Part shown: piece after piece, positions 18,811 through 29,137 of the stretch
Layout of the letters: each line of letters begins with the position of its first letter
Numbering within the stretch: position 1 is the stretch's first letter
Assembly: GCF_025398175.1 (NCBI RefSeq)
Contig: NZ_CP099734.1
Coordinates: 3,286,001 to 3,350,000, forward strand
DNA from: Photobacterium sp. TY1-4
GTDB taxonomy: Bacteria; Pseudomonadota; Gammaproteobacteria; Enterobacterales; Vibrionaceae
Direction: 5' to 3'
Length of the DNA: 64,000 nt
Made by a program: the position numbers and the translations under genes
The notes under the pieces: model-generated
What the model was told of the DNA's origin: nothing
The model's database searches: none
Seen by the model: only the letters and a program-made list of their open reading frames with translations

Positions 18811-19833
18811 ATGCCGCATATCATAACCCGAAACGCCGCAACTGTTGAGCAAAACTGGCTCAATGATCTGGCGAATGCGATATCTGATCCCTTTCAGTTG
18901 TTAACCACCCTGAAAATTGATCCGGCCCCGTGGGAGAAAGGGCTGGCGGCCCGGAAGTTGTTTGCACTGCGTGTCCCTTTGAGCTTTGTCGAAAGAATGG
19001 AAATTGGCAACCCGTATGATCCCTTACTGCGCCAGGTGTTGCCCCTGGAAGAAGAGTTCGAGGTCCATGACGGCTACTCCCATGATCCGCTCGAAGAGCA
19101 GGACAATGCGATTCCCGGGCTGTTGCATAAATACAAGAACCGGGTCCTGCTGATCACCAAAGGGGGCTGTGCGGTTAATTGCCGCTACTGTTTCCGCCGC
19201 CATTTCCCGTACCAGGACAACCAGGGCGGCAAGCGCAACTGGCAAGTCGCCCTGGATTATGTCGCCACACAACCAGAGATCAACGAAGTGATCCTCTCCG
19301 GCGGCGATCCCCTGATGGCCAAAGACAGTGAACTGCGCTGGCTGGTTGAGCACATCAGCCAGATCCCGCATATCAAGCGCCTGCGGATCCACACCCGGCT
19401 GCCGGTGGTGCTACCGTCCCGGATCACCGATGAGCTGTGTGAGCTGCTGCAACACAGTCGCCTGCAAACCATTCTGGTCACCCATATCAACCACGCCAAT
19501 GAGCTCAATGATGAGCTGCGTCAGGCGATGGCGAAGCTGAAACAAGCCCGGGTCACCCTACTCAATCAGAGCGTGCTGCTCAAAGGGATCAATGATTCGG
19601 TCGGTGCGCTGGTTCAGCTCAGCGAAGCTCTGTTTGATGCCGGCATTTTGCCTTACTATTTGCATGTGCTGGACAAAGTACAGGGCGCGGCGCATTTTAT
19701 GGTCGAGGATACCCGGGCCCGTCAGTTGATGGCAGGACTGCTGGAGCAGGTTTCCGGTTACCTGGTGCCGAAACTGACCCGGGAAATCGGTGGACGGCGC
19801 AGCAAGACCCCGCTGGATTTGCACCTTGAATAA
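18811..19833 (+). CDS. epmB: EF-P beta-lysylation protein, lysine 2,3-aminomutase
   Basis: EpmB is a radical-SAM, PLP-dependent aminomutase that converts (S)-alpha-lysine to (R)-beta-lysine, the substrate of EpmA. The 340-residue protein carries the radical-SAM cluster motif in KGGCAVNCRYCFRRHFPY (CxxxCxxC) and the SGGDPLM and HTRLPVVLPSR motifs of aminomutases. It is short compared with clostridial lysine aminomutases, as expected for EpmB. With efp divergent and epmA beyond frd, the full modification set is present. Confidence 0.95.
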   Translation: MPHIITRNAATVEQNWLNDLANAISDPFQLLTTLKIDPAPWEKGLAARKLFALRVPLSFVERMEIGNPYDPLLRQVLPLEEEFEVHDGYSHDPLEEQDNAIPGLLHKYKNRVLLITKGGCAVNCRYCFRRHFPYQDNQGGKRNWQVALDYVATQPEINEVILSGGDPLMAKDSELRWLVEHISQIPHIKRLRIHTRLPVVLPSRITDELCELLQHSRLQTILVTHINHANELNDELRQAMAKLKQARVTLLNQSVLLKGINDSVGALVQLSEALFDAGILPYYLHVLDKVQGAAHFMVEDTRARQLMAGLLEQVSGYLVPKLTREIGGRRSKTPLDLHLE

Positions 19834-19851
19834 ATCCCGACTGGATTGCTG

Positions 19852-19878
19852 AAAAAGGCAGAAATCCTGCCTTTTTTT
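19852..19878 (+). terminator. Rho-independent terminator after epmB
   Basis: AAAAAGGCAG/CTGCCTTTTT closes a short loop and ends in T7. Confidence 0.9.
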
Positions 19879-20023
19879 CAGCTCATTACGCTTAAAAACT
19901 CAATTTTTCAGACGAATGATTTAATAATTTGGCTCGTAAGCCGCTAATAACAGATACAATGCACGCAAAATGGAACGGATATCACGTTTTGCATTAGTTA
20001 GCGCAACATTAAGTCATTCATAT

Positions 20024-21643
20024 ATGAACCTAACAAATAAACTGTCTGCCTGCTTTGCCGGCCTTTCTCTCACCATCATCCTGCTGCTTTCCTTCCTGTC
20101 CTACGATTCCCTGAAAGAATCAACGCTACAGCGCCTCAATGAGCAGTTGCTCACGGCAGCCAACGCGACCGATCACATTGTCGGACAGCAGGCCCACGAT
20201 CAGTTGGGGAACACTTCCCCCGCAAACTATGATGCTGTTTCACGCCGGTTAGCCGATTTTATCCAAGCTTCAGGGCTGGACTGGGCCTACGCCACCGTCA
20301 AGCGGGGCCACCGCGTGTACTACACCTACATCAACCAAACTCAGGAAGAGTTGCAAAACGGTCACTACCAAAACTGGTACATGGAAGAGTATAAAGTGGT
20401 CCCGAAAATGCTCCATGCCGCATTTGACACCCGCCAAATCCAGTTTGAGGACTACCAGGGAGAGTACGGTCGCTACCGGTCGATTTTCCTGCCGTTTTAT
20501 AATCAGCAGGGTGAGCTCTATGTCATTGGGATCGATATTTCGCTGAGTGACGTCGATCAGATGCTCGACAACGCGCTGAAGCAAACCGCAGTGGTCGCCC
20601 TGGTGGTGTTGATCGCGGCCTTGGTCGCCGCCCGGTTCATCGCGGTCCCGATTGTTTCCCCAATCAACGCCCTGTATGCCGTATTGATCGATATTGCCAA
20701 CGGCAACTGGGATCTGACCCGCCGCGTGAGCGTGACCACACGCGATGAAGTCAGCAAAATGTCGGAAGCATTCAACACCTTCATGGCAGCCCTGCGCGAG
20801 CGGATGCTGGAAGTCAACCAGTCGACTGACAGCGTCGCGGCCATTACCGCCCAGTTGGATCCGTTGGTCAGCGCCATTACCCAGCGTTCGATTGCCCAGG
20901 CCGACAATGTCGGAAACAGCGCAACCGCGATTGAAGAGCTGGCAACCAGCTCGCAAAGTATTTCCACGGTCGTGGAGCAGGCCAACCAGCAAATGCTGAA
21001 CTTTGAACTGCATACCGATACCACGGTAGCTGCCATTAACGAAGCTGTGGTCGGAATGCAGCGCGTTCAGCGAGAAACCAATGAACTGGCCGATAAACTG
21101 CGCCAGCTTGATGGCCGCGCCGTCGAAATCAACTCAATTCTGGAAGTGATCAAAGGCATTGCCGATCAAACCAACCTGCTGGCGCTCAATGCCGCTATCG
21201 AAGCCGCCCGGGCGGGTGCACAGGGTCGAGGGTTTGCCGTGGTGGCCGATGAAGTGCGCCAACTGTCTGAACGGACGGCAAAAGCCACCATCTAGATCAG
21301 CACGATGATCAATGCGATTCAGCATGACACGTCAGGGGCAACCGAAACCATGCAATCTGCCGTGGTTCAGGTGGACAACTGTGTGCAGCATGCTGCGCAA
21401 GCCAACGCAACGTTAGGGGGATTCCGCAGTGAAATCACCCAAATTACCCACGGTATGGATGAAATTACAGAATCCGTGCGTGAGCAGGCTTGTGCTGCGG
21501 AGCACCTGTCCGCCAACGTGGCTGATCTCAGCAGCAGCGCAGATGACAACCGCACTTCGACCGAAGAAGCCAAGCAAGGCGTAGAAGAGCTGAAGCGCCG
21601 CTCCGGTAGCCTGCGCGATGTAGTGCAACTCTTTCGATTCTAA
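20024..21643 (+). pseudogene. Methyl-accepting chemotaxis protein, interrupted by one amber codon
   Basis: The frame reads as one complete chemoreceptor except for a TAG at 21293-21295. Before it are an N-terminal membrane anchor ([17 protein letters not shown]), a periplasmic sensor, a second membrane segment, a HAMP domain and the signalling tip [33 protein letters not shown]. After it the same frame continues ISTMINAIQHDTSG to the natural end LRDVVQLFRF. Related receptors have Glu-Glu (GAA GAG) where this has ATC TAG, so two adjacent codons changed. ATG 20024 (MNLTNKL) is the likely start; an ATG at 19970 is also in frame. The product would lack the C-terminal methylation helix unless the codon is read through. 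Confidence 0.85.
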
Positions 21644-21680
21644 ATAACATGGAGAAGCACGCCCTGCTTCTGCCGACCAC

Positions 21681-21712
21681 CATGAGGCGAGCTGACGTCA
21701 GCTCACCTCATG
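21681..21712. repeat. 32-base inverted repeat
   Basis: CATGAGGCGAGCTGACG is followed by its reverse complement with a single mismatch, centred on GACGTC. No T-tract follows on either strand. Confidence 0.8.
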
Positions 21713-21825
21713 CTCCGCATCAAACCCTCGCCCGTCCGGGTATCAATGTACAGCTTTCCCAAATAAAATCACCTTTTCCCAGATCAAAATTCAAGCTGAT
21801 ATAATCACTTAAAAATAACGAAGTA

Positions 21826-21880
21826 AGCACCTGTTTTTATTTATATTTTTTAGTGTTCAGCTTTTTGAGCGATTTTTCCT
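21826..21880 (-). repeat. Copy A of rimK/mgtC-flanking repeat
   Basis: On the minus strand it contains AAAAAGCTGAACACT and ATAAAAACAGGTGCTTA, shared with the other copies listed. Confidence 0.5.
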
Positions 21881-22098
21881 GTCAACACAGTTCAGCGTTT
21901 TGATGGTCGCGATGTCATGTTAATGCCGCGACAGCTGCAACTGCGCGGTAACAGCAAGTGCAACAACAACTGCCACTTCAACTGGCACCGCAGGCCAGAA
22001 CGTACAGCTATAAGAGTAATCAGCACCAATTTGATGAACAAAACAAACCACGGGTACCCACCCTTAAAAACCACACGTAAGACACTGAAATAAAACAA

Positions 22099-22135
22099 GT
22101 AAAAACATGTGCAGCTTTTTTTGGTTTTTTCCGGA
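22099..22135 (-). repeat. Copy B of rimK/mgtC-flanking repeat (partial)
   Basis: On the minus strand CCGGAAAAAACC and AAAAAAGCTGCACATG match the core of copies C to E. Confidence 0.45.
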
Positions 22136-22352
22136 CAAACTAAAAGACCTATCGCAGGCCAAATACTCATCAGATCGTCATGTTATCTCGCCTTATCCAT
22201 CAACTTTTTCTCTCATCAGCATCAAAAAATATCATCGTCGATCCACTCGATTTTTACCCCGTGGGAGCGCATAGTCGCGCTCCATACTGCGGACAATGAA
22301 GATAGCCAAACTTCGCCGCCCGCAGGCTTTCCAGACTGTTATGAGTATCGCA

Positions 22353-23258
22353 ATGAAAATTGGCATCCTTTCCCAAAACGAGAACCTGTATTCCACCCGA
22401 CGCTTACGTGAAGCGATTGAAGCACGCGGCCATGAAGCCGTGATCATCAATGCGTTGCGTTGCTATATGAACATCAACTCGGTCCAACCCTCGATCCATT
22501 TTGAGGGCAATGATTTGACAGGCTTTGATGCCATCATTCCCCGCATCGGGGCTGATATCACCTTCTATGGGTGCTCTGTCCTGCGCCAGTTTGAAATGAT
22601 GGGGGTTTTCTCGGTAAACCAGTCCATTGCGATCAGCCGCTCCCGGGACAAACTGCGCTCACTGCAACTACTCAGTCGCAAAGGCGTCGGCATGCCCATT
22701 ACCGGCTTTGCCAGCAAACCGGACGATATTCCGGACTTGATCAAAATGGTCGGTGGCGCGCCGCTGGTGATCAAGCTGCTAGAAGGCACCCAGGGCATCG
22801 GTGTCGTGCTGGCCGAAACCCATAAAGCGGCCGAGAGCGTGATCGAAGCCTTTATGGGCCTGAAAGCCAACATTATGGTGCAGGAATACATCAAGGAAGC
22901 CGGTGGTGCCGATATTCGCTGCCTGGTGATTGGCGACAAAGTGATTGCCTCGATGAAGCGCCAGGCAGCAGAAGGTGAATTTCGCTCTAACCTGCACCGC
23001 GGCGGCAGCGCGTCACTGATCCGGATCACCCCGGCAGAGCGCAAAACCGCCGTCGCCGCCGCCAAAGCCATGGGGCTGAGTGTGGCAGGGGTTGATTTGC
23101 TGCGCTCCGAGCGCGGTCCGCTGGTGATGGAGGTCAACTCATCTCCGGGACTCGAAGGGATTGAAACGGCCACAGGCAAAGATATCGCCGGGATGATTAT
23201 CGAACATATCGAAAAAAATGCGGTGAAGAAAAACCGTCGTCAGCTGGCGCACCAGTAA
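22353..23258 (+). CDS. rimK: RimK-type glutamate ligase
   Basis: RimK is an ATP-grasp ligase that adds glutamate residues to the C-terminus of ribosomal protein S6 in E. coli. The protein from ATG 22353 ([21 protein letters not shown]) has 301 residues, as in the family; the frame extends upstream without similarity. ATP-grasp landmarks are [16 protein letters not shown] (nucleotide loop), [16 protein letters not shown] and [14 protein letters not shown] (metal-binding Glu/Asn). No rimB or modF partner lies nearby. Confidence 0.92.
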   Translation: MKIGILSQNENLYSTRRLREAIEARGHEAVIINALRCYMNINSVQPSIHFEGNDLTGFDAIIPRIGADITFYGCSVLRQFEMMGVFSVNQSIAISRSRDKLRSLQLLSRKGVGMPITGFASKPDDIPDLIKMVGGAPLVIKLLEGTQGIGVVLAETHKAAESVIEAFMGLKANIMVQEYIKEAGGADIRCLVIGDKVIASMKRQAAEGEFRSNLHRGGSASLIRITPAERKTAVAAAKAMGLSVAGVDLLRSERGPLVMEVNSSPGLEGIETATGKDIAGMIIEHIEKNAVKKNRRQLAHQ

Positions 23259-23366
23259 GCCGGACGCTATCCCAACGGGATGATGCGACAAAACACAGAC
23301 GGCAACGCATAGCAAATGCGTTGCCGTGCCGCCTTTGAGAACCCTAACATTTTGGAGGACACGGGG

Positions 23367-23909
23367 ATGTTACCTGACATCACCCCATTTAGCTGGCCGG
23401 CACTGTTGCAGTGCGGTGTGTGCGGTGCCCTGATTGGCCTGGAACGCCAACTGCGCGGCAAACCGGTCGGGATCCGTACTTCAACCCTGATTATTGTCGG
23501 CACCTACTGCTTCATCATGCTGGGGCGGACCCTGTCGACCAGCAATGCCGATCTGGCACGAGTGGTCGCCCAGGTGATCACCGGCATCGGCTTTCTCGGC
23601 GCCGGCGTGATGATGAACCGGGACGGGCAAATTCACGGCGTGACCTCAGCGGCCGTGGTCTGGATGCTCGCCGCACTTGGGATCACCATCGGTCTGGACC
23701 ACGGACAAACTGCCGTGATCATGACCGGCCTGGTGATTGGCCTGTTGCTCGGCGTCGACAAGCTGGAAAACAGCCTGCGCTTTTTACGCAAAGGGGTCCA
23801 TGCTCACTGGGCTGATCGCCATCGCCGCAAGAAAGTCGCACAACCGCAAGCCGCAGATTCGGCAGAAGCACCTCCGGCTACGGAAGCCGATGAATCTCCC
23901 CGGCAATAA
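23367..23909 (+). CDS. MgtC/SapB-family membrane protein
   Basis: This is an inner-membrane protein with the MgtC N-terminal domain, QCGVCGALIGLERQLRGKPVGIRT, followed by three further hydrophobic segments including VITGIGFLGAGVMM and GVTSAAVVWMLAALGI. Family members are linked to magnesium limitation, membrane potential and F-ATPase modulation. GGAGG precedes ATG 23367, giving 180 residues. The C-terminal tail is charged. It lacks the long C-terminal ACT-like domain of Salmonella MgtC. Confidence 0.88.
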   Translation: MLPDITPFSWPALLQCGVCGALIGLERQLRGKPVGIRTSTLIIVGTYCFIMLGRTLSTSNADLARVVAQVITGIGFLGAGVMMNRDGQIHGVTSAAVVWMLAALGITIGLDHGQTAVIMTGLVIGLLLGVDKLENSLRFLRKGVHAHWADRHRRKKVAQPQAADSAEAPPATEADESPRQ

Positions 23910-24000
23910 ACCAGAACCATACGTGCACCAAATCGAATTTCGTACATCGAAAAGGTGCACACTTTTATCGTCAGAAAAAACCAGCCCCAAATCACGGTCA

Positions 24001-24052
24001 AGCTACTGTTTTTATTGAATTTATTTGACGTACAGCTTTTCCGGCATTTTCC
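24001..24052 (-). repeat. Copy C of rimK/mgtC-flanking repeat
   Basis: The minus strand reads GGAAAAGCTGTACGTCAA then AATAAAAACAGTAGCTT, the consensus-like copy. Confidence 0.6.
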
Positions 24053-24195
24053 CAGGCAAGCTGCTTAACCACAGATCGCACCTTTCCTTGCTCATCCTCA
24101 TCTTCACCCGCATCCACGTACAGCAAAACCAGAACAAGACAGCAAAAAGATGCACAAAGAGCAGGATTAAAAAAACGCGCTTAACATGAGACATA

Positions 24196-24248
24196 AGCAA
24201 CTGTTTTTAAAATACTTTTTTCATGTACAGTTTTTTAGGCTTTTCTCT
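24196..24248 (-). repeat. Copy D of rimK/mgtC-flanking repeat
   Basis: The minus strand reads AAAAGCCTAAAAAACTGTACATG then TTAAAAACAGTTGCTTATG. Confidence 0.6.
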
Positions 24249-24423
24249 AATGAACCTCAATCGGCCCGGTATAGCCCCCCTGCAGCTTGATCTGCTGAAG
24301 ATGCCAGCCCGCCCGCAGTAAGAGCTGATCGCTGGATGACACTCTGTACACCAATTAAAACCAGTTACAGCAAAAAGGTGACCTGGAATTAACACCGAGA
24401 AATTCATTGCATGACAACAACAT

Positions 24424-24478
24424 AAATATTTGTTTTTAATGGTAATTTTGTTGCGTGCAGCTTTTCAGGCTTTTTTTA
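24424..24478 (-). repeat. Copy E of rimK/mgtC-flanking repeat
   Basis: The minus strand reads AAAGCCTGAAAAGCTGCACGC then ATTAAAAACAAATATTTATG. Confidence 0.6.
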
Positions 24479-24562
24479 CCAATCAGCCCGGAGGACCCGG
24501 TATTCCCCCGAACCACGCCCTTGGCCTCTGGCAAAAACCTACAAACATCAAACGTCAGACAT

Positions 24563-24591
24563 AAAAAAACGGAGGCATCAGCCTCCGTTTT
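24563..24591 (-). terminator. Rho-independent terminator of groESL
   Basis: On the minus strand ACGGAGGC/GCCTCCGT with a 4-base loop is followed by a T7 tract, 29 bases after the groEL stop. Confidence 0.9.
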
Positions 24592-24619
24592 CAAAGAGAT
24601 AGTGTGGACTATCAGCGGA

Positions 24620-26601
<1,982 letters not shown>

Positions 26602-26686
26602 CGGTCGTCTCTCCTGATTTTTGGTAATATCCATACGTTATATAGGAACAGCGTCTCATGACACTGACTCTTTCTGATACCTAATC

Positions 26687-26714
26687 ATGTTGGGACGTTT
26701 TTTCGGATCCCAAG
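26687..26714 (-). promoter_or_regulatory. Possible heat-shock (sigma-32) promoter of groESL
   Basis: On the minus strand CTTGGG, a 14-base spacer and CCCAACAT resemble CTTGAA-N13-15-CCCCATNT, 86 bases before the groES start. The match is partial. Confidence 0.4.
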
Positions 26715-26796
26715 TCCCCAGCAAGATTTTTTTCGAAAATTTCTCGCAGATTTTTTGCCCGCTCACACTCTTTGCATTAGGGTAAGCGGGCATTCC

Positions 26797-28182
26797 ATGA
26801 CCGAGACCACTATGGCCACAGAAAAACTGGCAGATAAGCACGGGCTGCTCACTGCGCCCATTCCCGATGTGCTGCGGCGCTTAACCATTCCGATGGTCTT
26901 CGGCATGGTGGCAATTCTCATGTTCAACCTGGTCGATACCTTCTTTATTTCGCTGCTCGGCACCGAAGCGCTGGCCGCGGTCAGCTTCACATTTCCGGTC
27001 ACCTTTGCCCTCAACTGCATCACCATGGGGGTAAGTGTTGGGCTCTCGACCCGGATTGGCCGCCTGCTCGGTAGTGGCGATACCCAAAGTGCCGCCCGCT
27101 TTGCCACCCACGGCCTGCTGCTGGCGATGCTGTTGATGCTGTTCGCCGCCGGCCTTGGCCTGCTCAGCATTGAGCCGCTGTTTACCCTGATCGGCGCCAG
27201 CCCGGAGCTGCTGCCGATCATCAAGGATTATATGCAGATCTGGTACCTGGCGATCCCGCTGCTGGTGATCCCGATGGCCGGCAACAGCGCCATCCGGGCC
27301 ACCGGCGATGCCCAAGCCCCGGCCAAGATCATGATGCTGGCCGGGGTGCTCAACGGGGTCCTCGACCCCTTACTGATCTTCGGCTACGGGCCATTCCCCG
27401 AACTGGGCGTGCAGGGCGCGGCAATTTCCAGCGGGATCAGCTGGGCCTTTGCGCTCAGCCGCTCGCTGTATATTCTGATCCGCCGTGAACAGCTGCTCAC
27501 CTGGCCGCAACTGCGCTGGCTGCGTCAGGACTGGCACCAAATCATGCAGGTCGGCACCCCGGCCGCCCTGTCCAATACCCTGAATCCGCTGTCGGGCGCG
27601 CTGCTGATGTCGCTGCTGGCCGCACAGGGCACGGCTTCCGTCGCAGCCTACGGCGCAGCCATGCGAATTGAGTCGATTCTGGTGATTGTGATGATGTCCC
27701 TCGGCTCCGCCCTGATGCCGTTTATGGCCCAGAACCTCGGCGCCGCCAAACCCGACCGGGCTTTCCAGGCCCTGTTTACCGCGATGCGCTTTGCCATCCT
27801 GTTCCAGTTGCTGGTGTTTATCATGATGGTGCCGCTGAGCTGGCCGCTCTCGTCCCTGTTCAGCCAGGATGCCGAGGTGCAGCAGCAACTCTGGCATTAC
27901 CTGATCGTGGTGCCGATCAGCTACGGCATGCAGGCGGTGTGTATGTTGCTGATCAGCGCCCTCAATGCCCTGCATCAATCCCTCCACGCATTGGTGTGGA
28001 ACCTGTTGCGCCTGTTTGCCTTCTTGCTCCCGGCCGCCTGGGTAGGCAGCCTGCTCGGCGGCACGGAGGGCCTGTTCATCGGCATTGCCATCGCCAATCT
28101 GCTCAGTGGCATCGGCGCTTACCTTTATGCCCTGCGCCTGCGCCGGACCCTGACCGGGCCCGGCATCGAACCCGGTCAATAA
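26797..28182 (+). CDS. MATE-family multidrug/cation efflux protein
   Basis: This is an inner-membrane antiporter of the multidrug and toxic compound extrusion family with 12 predicted helices in two MatE halves (IPMVFGMVAILMFNLVDTFFISLLG and a corresponding second-half segment near residue 245). Family members couple drug export to sodium or protons. ATG 26797 or 26812 may be the start; 26797 (MTETTMATEKLADK) gives 461 residues. It sits between groESL and fxsA, where enteric bacteria have no such gene. Confidence 0.88.
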   Translation: MTETTMATEKLADKHGLLTAPIPDVLRRLTIPMVFGMVAILMFNLVDTFFISLLGTEALAAVSFTFPVTFALNCITMGVSVGLSTRIGRLLGSGDTQSAARFATHGLLLAMLLMLFAAGLGLLSIEPLFTLIGASPELLPIIKDYMQIWYLAIPLLVIPMAGNSAIRATGDAQAPAKIMMLAGVLNGVLDPLLIFGYGPFPELGVQGAAISSGISWAFALSRSLYILIRREQLLTWPQLRWLRQDWHQIMQVGTPAALSNTLNPLSGALLMSLLAAQGTASVAAYGAAMRIESILVIVMMSLGSALMPFMAQNLGAAKPDRAFQALFTAMRFAILFQLLVFIMMVPLSWPLSSLFSQDAEVQQQLWHYLIVVPISYGMQAVCMLLISALNALHQSLHALVWNLLRLFAFLLPAAWVGSLLGGTEGLFIGIAIANLLSGIGAYLYALRLRRTLTGPGIEPGQ

Positions 28183-28231
28183 AGACGACCCACCAACATC
28201 GTGGTCGCGCCCTCCGGCCCACAGCGCACCA

Positions 28232-28263
28232 AACAAAAAGGCAACCCGAAGGTTGCCTTGTTG
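28232..28263 (-). terminator. Rho-independent terminator of fxsA
   Basis: On the minus strand AAGGCAACC/GGTTGCCTT with a short loop is followed by a T5 tract. It lies between the convergent MATE and fxsA genes and may serve both. Confidence 0.85.
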
Positions 28264-28278
28264 CTATCTGCGCCGCGT

Positions 28279-28800
28279 TTAGTGCAGGCGATGATTGTCA
28301 TCGGATTTTTCTTTGTCTTTGCGCTCGAACTCACCGTCAAAGACATCGCCACCAGATGGGCGGGAATTGAACGGATCGTCCTGGCGATCAAACGGTCCCT
28401 GGCCCTGAAAGCCCTGACCGCCGCCGAACCCGGCGCCCATGCTCCGCACTTTCACTTTGCTCATCAGCTGTTTGGCCAGCATGGCGCGCGGCCCCGGTAA
28501 CAGTACCAGCATCCCCAGCGCATCGGTCATAAAGCCCGGGGTCAGCAACAACACGCCGGAAACCGCCAGCATCACACCTTCAACAATCTGCTGGGCTGGC
28601 AGCTCGCCTTGCTGCAGGCGCTGCTGCACCGACATCAGGGTGGCGATCCCCTGGCTGCGGACCAGAGACGCCCCGACAATTGCGGTGATCAGTACCAGTG
28701 CGATGGTCGGCCATAGCCCCAGAAATCCCCCCACCTGAACAAACAGGGCAATCTCAATAATCGGTACAACAATAAACAGAAACAATAAAACAGGAAACAC
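28279..28800 (-). CDS. fxsA: FxsA family membrane protein
   Basis: This is a small cytoplasmic-membrane protein; in E. coli overproduced FxsA relieves exclusion of phage T7 by the F plasmid. The 173 residues show the family pattern: an N-terminal helix (FPVLLFLFIVVPIIEIALFVQVGG), a second pair of helices with LWPTIALVLITAIVGASLVRSQG, and the conserved LLTPGFMTDALGMLVLLPGPR. The hydrophilic C-terminal tail with GGQGFQGQGPF is longer than average. As in E. coli it lies near groESL and dsbD. Confidence 0.9.
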   Translation of the reverse strand: MFPVLLFLFIVVPIIEIALFVQVGGFLGLWPTIALVLITAIVGASLVRSQGIATLMSVQQRLQQGELPAQQIVEGVMLAVSGVLLLTPGFMTDALGMLVLLPGPRAMLAKQLMSKVKVRSMGAGFGGGQGFQGQGPFDRQDDPFNSRPSGGDVFDGEFERKDKEKSDDNHRLH

Positions 28801-29137
28801 GAGTCACCCCTTGTGGTTGGTGTCTGTGGCATCAGATCGTCTGCACATGTCTCCATGTGGCTTTCTTCCAGTGCCTTCTCTCCCTTTTATAGTGGGAGGG
28901 ATACGGTTGCGAGTCAAAGGGCAAAGTGTAGCAAATGTTAACGGCCCCTCAGAAATCCAGACAAAATATCCGGGAAATTGATGGGCTGATGAAACCAAAC
29001 GCTGAACAACTCGGTCTGAGAGAGTATAGTGATCAGCAACGCGGATCGGTTACTGTCATCACCGTGCCGATCCCATCATTCTGCTGAATCGACATGCTTT
29101 CAATTTCCAGGGAGCCCCGGACGCTGAGCCAGATATC
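28801..29137. other. Divergent control region between fxsA and dsbD
   Basis: No gene seen. On the minus strand a TTGACT and a CACTATAAAAGG element near 28890-28920 could form the fxsA promoter. The aspA, dcuA and cutA genes found here in enterobacteria are absent. Confidence 0.4.

Larger units (their letters stand above)
21644..22352. other. Gene-poor region with palindrome and degenerate repeat copies
   Basis: No gene is convincingly encoded. The region carries a 32-base near-perfect palindrome (21681-21712) and two copies of the intergenic repeat that recurs at 24.0-24.5 kb (21826-21880 and 22099-22135). A minus-strand open frame at 21892-22170 lies across the repeat but has no recognisable family. 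Confidence 0.5.
23910..24562. other. Non-coding region with three repeat copies between mgtC-like gene and groEL terminator
   Basis: Three diverged copies of a minus-strand repeat lie 195 and 228 bases apart (C, D and E). Units C and D also share a stretch reading CATCTTTTTGCTGT / CACCTTTTTGCTGT upstream. Minus-strand open frames cover C and D and their C-termini are alike (MPEKLYVK, EKPKKLYMKKVF), so the array may be decayed copies of a small gene. No recognisable family. Confidence 0.5.

Noticed and set aside
24207..24407. 66-codon minus-strand frame between the mgtC-like gene and groEL
   Set aside because: It lies across repeat copy D, lacks a ribosome site and has a composition unlike a real protein; kept only as part of the repeat observation.
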